Below, piece by piece: positions 5,456 through 6,906 of a DNA stretch of 6,906 bases. Source of the DNA: Pseudomonadota bacterium (GTDB taxonomy: Bacteria > Pseudomonadota > Alphaproteobacteria > Acetobacterales > Acetobacteraceae); assembly GCA_021784255.1 (NCBI GenBank), contig JAJXSZ010000170.1:1-6906 (forward strand), given 5' to 3'. Both the position numbers and the translations under genes were made by a program. Each line of letters opens with the position of its first letter. Position 1 is the stretch's first letter. Under the pieces are notes generated by a model. That model was not told the origin of the DNA, ran no database searches, and saw nothing but the letters and a program-made list of their open reading frames with translations.

Positions 5456-6906
5456 AGGCGCCGTTCCGCCCGGTCCGCCTCGGCTCGCTCGACGCCGCGT
5501 TCGAGCAACGCGGCGACGGCTCGCTGCTGGTCACGCCGCGCGCCGCCCTTGGCGCCTATCCGAGCAGCCTCACCGGGCGCCTCGAACACTGGGCGCGCGT
5601 CGCGCCACAACGCACGCTGTTCGCGCGCCGCGACGGCGGCCGCACCTGGCGGCACGTGACCTATGCCGAGGGGTGGCAAGCCGTGTGCGCGCTGGGTCAG
5701 GCGCTGCTCGAGCGTGGGCTCGACGCCGAGCGGCCGGTCGCCGTGCTTTCCGGCAACGACATCGAGCACGGGCTGCTCGGCCTCGCCTGTCTTCACGTCG
5801 GCATCCCCTATACGCCGGTCTCGACCGCCTACTCGCTGATCTCGCGCGACTTCGCCAAGCTGCGGCACATTCTCGGCCAGTTGCGCCCCGGCCTGGTCTT
5901 CGCCGCGGATGCCGTGGCCTATTCGCGCGCCTTTCCGGTGCTGCCGGCGACGGCGGAACTCGTCGTCGCGCACGGCCTTTCAGCGGCTCGCCCAATGACG
6001 GCGTTCGCCGACCTGCTGGCGACCCGCCCGACCGCGGCCGTGGCGGCAGCCGCCACTCGTGTCGGTCCCGAGACGGTTGCCAAGATACTCTACACCTCGG
6101 GCTCGACCGGGCAGCCCAAGGGTGTGATCAACACGCAGGAGATGCTGTGCAGCAACCAGGCGATGCTGCTCGCCTGCTACCCGTTCCTCGCCGAGGCGCC
6201 GCCGGTGGTGCTGGACTGGCTGCCCTGGAACCACACCTTTGGCGGCAACCACAATGTCGGCCTCGTCGTGCACAACGGCGGCAGCCTTTATATCGACGAC
6301 GGCCGCCCAACCGCGGAACTGTTTGCCGAGACCGCGCGCAACCTGCGCGAGATCGCGCCGACGGTCTATTTCAACGTGCCCAAGGGCTACGAGGAACTGC
6401 TCGCCGTGCTGCGCGCGGATGCCGCGCTCGCGCGCCATTTCTTCAGCCGCCTGCGGATGCTGTTCTATGCCGGCGCCTCGCTCGCGCCGCATGTCTGGGA
6501 GGGGCTCGAGGCGGTTGCCGCCGCAACGGTCGGTGAGCGCATCATGATGATGACCGGCCTTGGCGCCACCGAGACCGCTCCGTTCGCCATCGCCACCCGT
6601 CCCGACTGCACCGGCCCCGGCATCGTCGGGCTGCCGGCGCCGGGAGTGGTGCTGAAGCTGGTGCCCAACGGCACCAAGCTCGAGGCCCGCGTGCGGGGCC
6701 CGAACATCACCCCCGGCTACTGGCGCGACGAAGCCCGGACCCGGGCCGCGTTCGACGACGAGGGCTTCTATCAGCTCGGTGATGCGCTCAGTTTCGTCGA
6801 TCCGGCGCGCCCCGAGCTCGGGTTTCGTTTCGATGGCCGCGTTTCGGAGGATTTCAAGCTGGCCACAGGCACCTGGGTCAGCGTCGGCCCGCTGCGCGCC
6901 GACCTC
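5452..6906 (+). CDS. fcs: Feruloyl-CoA synthase (AMP-forming hydroxycinnamate:CoA ligase), 3' end missing
   Basis: The frame has 485 residues and is open at the right edge; family members are about 600 residues, so roughly the last fifth is absent. This is an ANL-superfamily adenylate-forming enzyme that activates a carboxylate with ATP and joins it to CoA. Visible motifs are the phosphate loop ILYTSGSTGQPKG (212-224), DWLPWNHTFGGNHN (255-268), the adenine-site motif MTGLGATETAP (367-377), YQLGDA (440-445) and the hinge region FDGRVSEDFKL (460-470). The N-terminal FRPVRLG, the SGNDIEHGLLGLACLHVGIPY stretch and the TGTWVSVGPLR ending are characteristic of the feruloyl-CoA synthase branch rather than plant-type 4-coumarate ligases. 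The likely substrates are ferulate, p-coumarate and caffeate. The start ATG 5452 overlaps the crotonase stop (ATGA), with AAGGTG at 5435-5440 upstream, so translation is probably coupled. Confidence 0.9.
   Translation, partial: MKAPFRPVRLGSLDAAFEQRGDGSLLVTPRAALGAYPSSLTGRLEHWARVAPQRTLFARRDGGRTWRHVTYAEGWQAVCALGQALLERGLDAERPVAVLSGNDIEHGLLGLACLHVGIPYTPVSTAYSLISRDFAKLRHILGQLRPGLVFAADAVAYSRAFPVLPATAELVVAHGLSAARPMTAFADLLATRPTAAVAAAATRVGPETVAKILYTSGSTGQPKGVINTQEMLCSNQAMLLACYPFLAEAPPVVLDWLPWNHTFGGNHNVGLVVHNGGSLYIDDGRPTAELFAETARNLREIAPTVYFNVPKGYEELLAVLRADAALARHFFSRLRMLFYAGASLAPHVWEGLEAVAAATVGERIMMMTGLGATETAPFAIATRPDCTGPGIVGLPAPGVVLKLVPNGTKLEARVRGPNITPGYWRDEARTRAAFDDEGFYQLGDALSFVDPARPELGFRFDGRVSEDFKLATGTWVSVGPLRADL

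Overview
The window is very GC-rich, with strong G/C preference at third codon positions and long accidental antisense frames. Its gene content is typical of a metabolically versatile alphaproteobacterium. By protein style I would guess Rhodospirillales/Acetobacteraceae or a relative, but this is inference, because the window holds no taxonomic marker. There are no RNA genes, mobile elements, CRISPR arrays or phage genes. It reads as an ordinary, intact chromosomal catabolic region with seven genes, two of them cut by the window edges.

Layout: (1) 1-380, plus strand: the C-terminal end of a fused indolepyruvate:ferredoxin oxidoreductase. (2) 413-1624, plus: an M20-family metallohydrolase 32 bp downstream, probably in the same operon. 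(3) 1674-2228, plus: a small NADPH-dependent FMN reductase. It has its own AT-rich promoter and operator island at about 1621-1668, with two overlapping palindromes running up to a strong ribosome binding site. (4) 2238-3953, minus: an IlvD/Edd-type dehydratase, convergent with gene 3. (5) 3953-4426, minus: a DUF3237 protein whose stop codon shares one base with the dehydratase start. (6) 4427-4681: a divergent regulatory region with a good sigma70-type promoter (TTGACG-N17-TATAGA) and an inverted repeat between its two boxes. (7) 4682-5455, plus: a crotonase/enoyl-CoA hydratase. (8) 5452-6906, plus: a feruloyl-CoA synthase overlapping it by ATGA and running off the right edge.

How the genes may work together: the right-hand pair looks like a module that activates a hydroxycinnamate (ferulate/p-coumarate) to its CoA thioester and then hydrates or cleaves the side chain. 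The left-hand oxidoreductase makes aryl-acetyl-CoA from aryl-pyruvates. The dehydratase is of the kind that acts on sugar acids. Together they suggest use of plant-derived aromatic and sugar acids, but only the right-hand pair is a convincing functional unit.

The points most worth a second look are: an M20 hydrolase that seems to lack two of the usual metal ligands; the tandem palindromes in front of the FMN reductase; the translationally coupled DUF3237-dehydratase pair; and a hydroxycinnamate operon whose crotonase does not look like the classical vanillin-forming enzyme. I see no clear sign of a wholly new multi-gene system.
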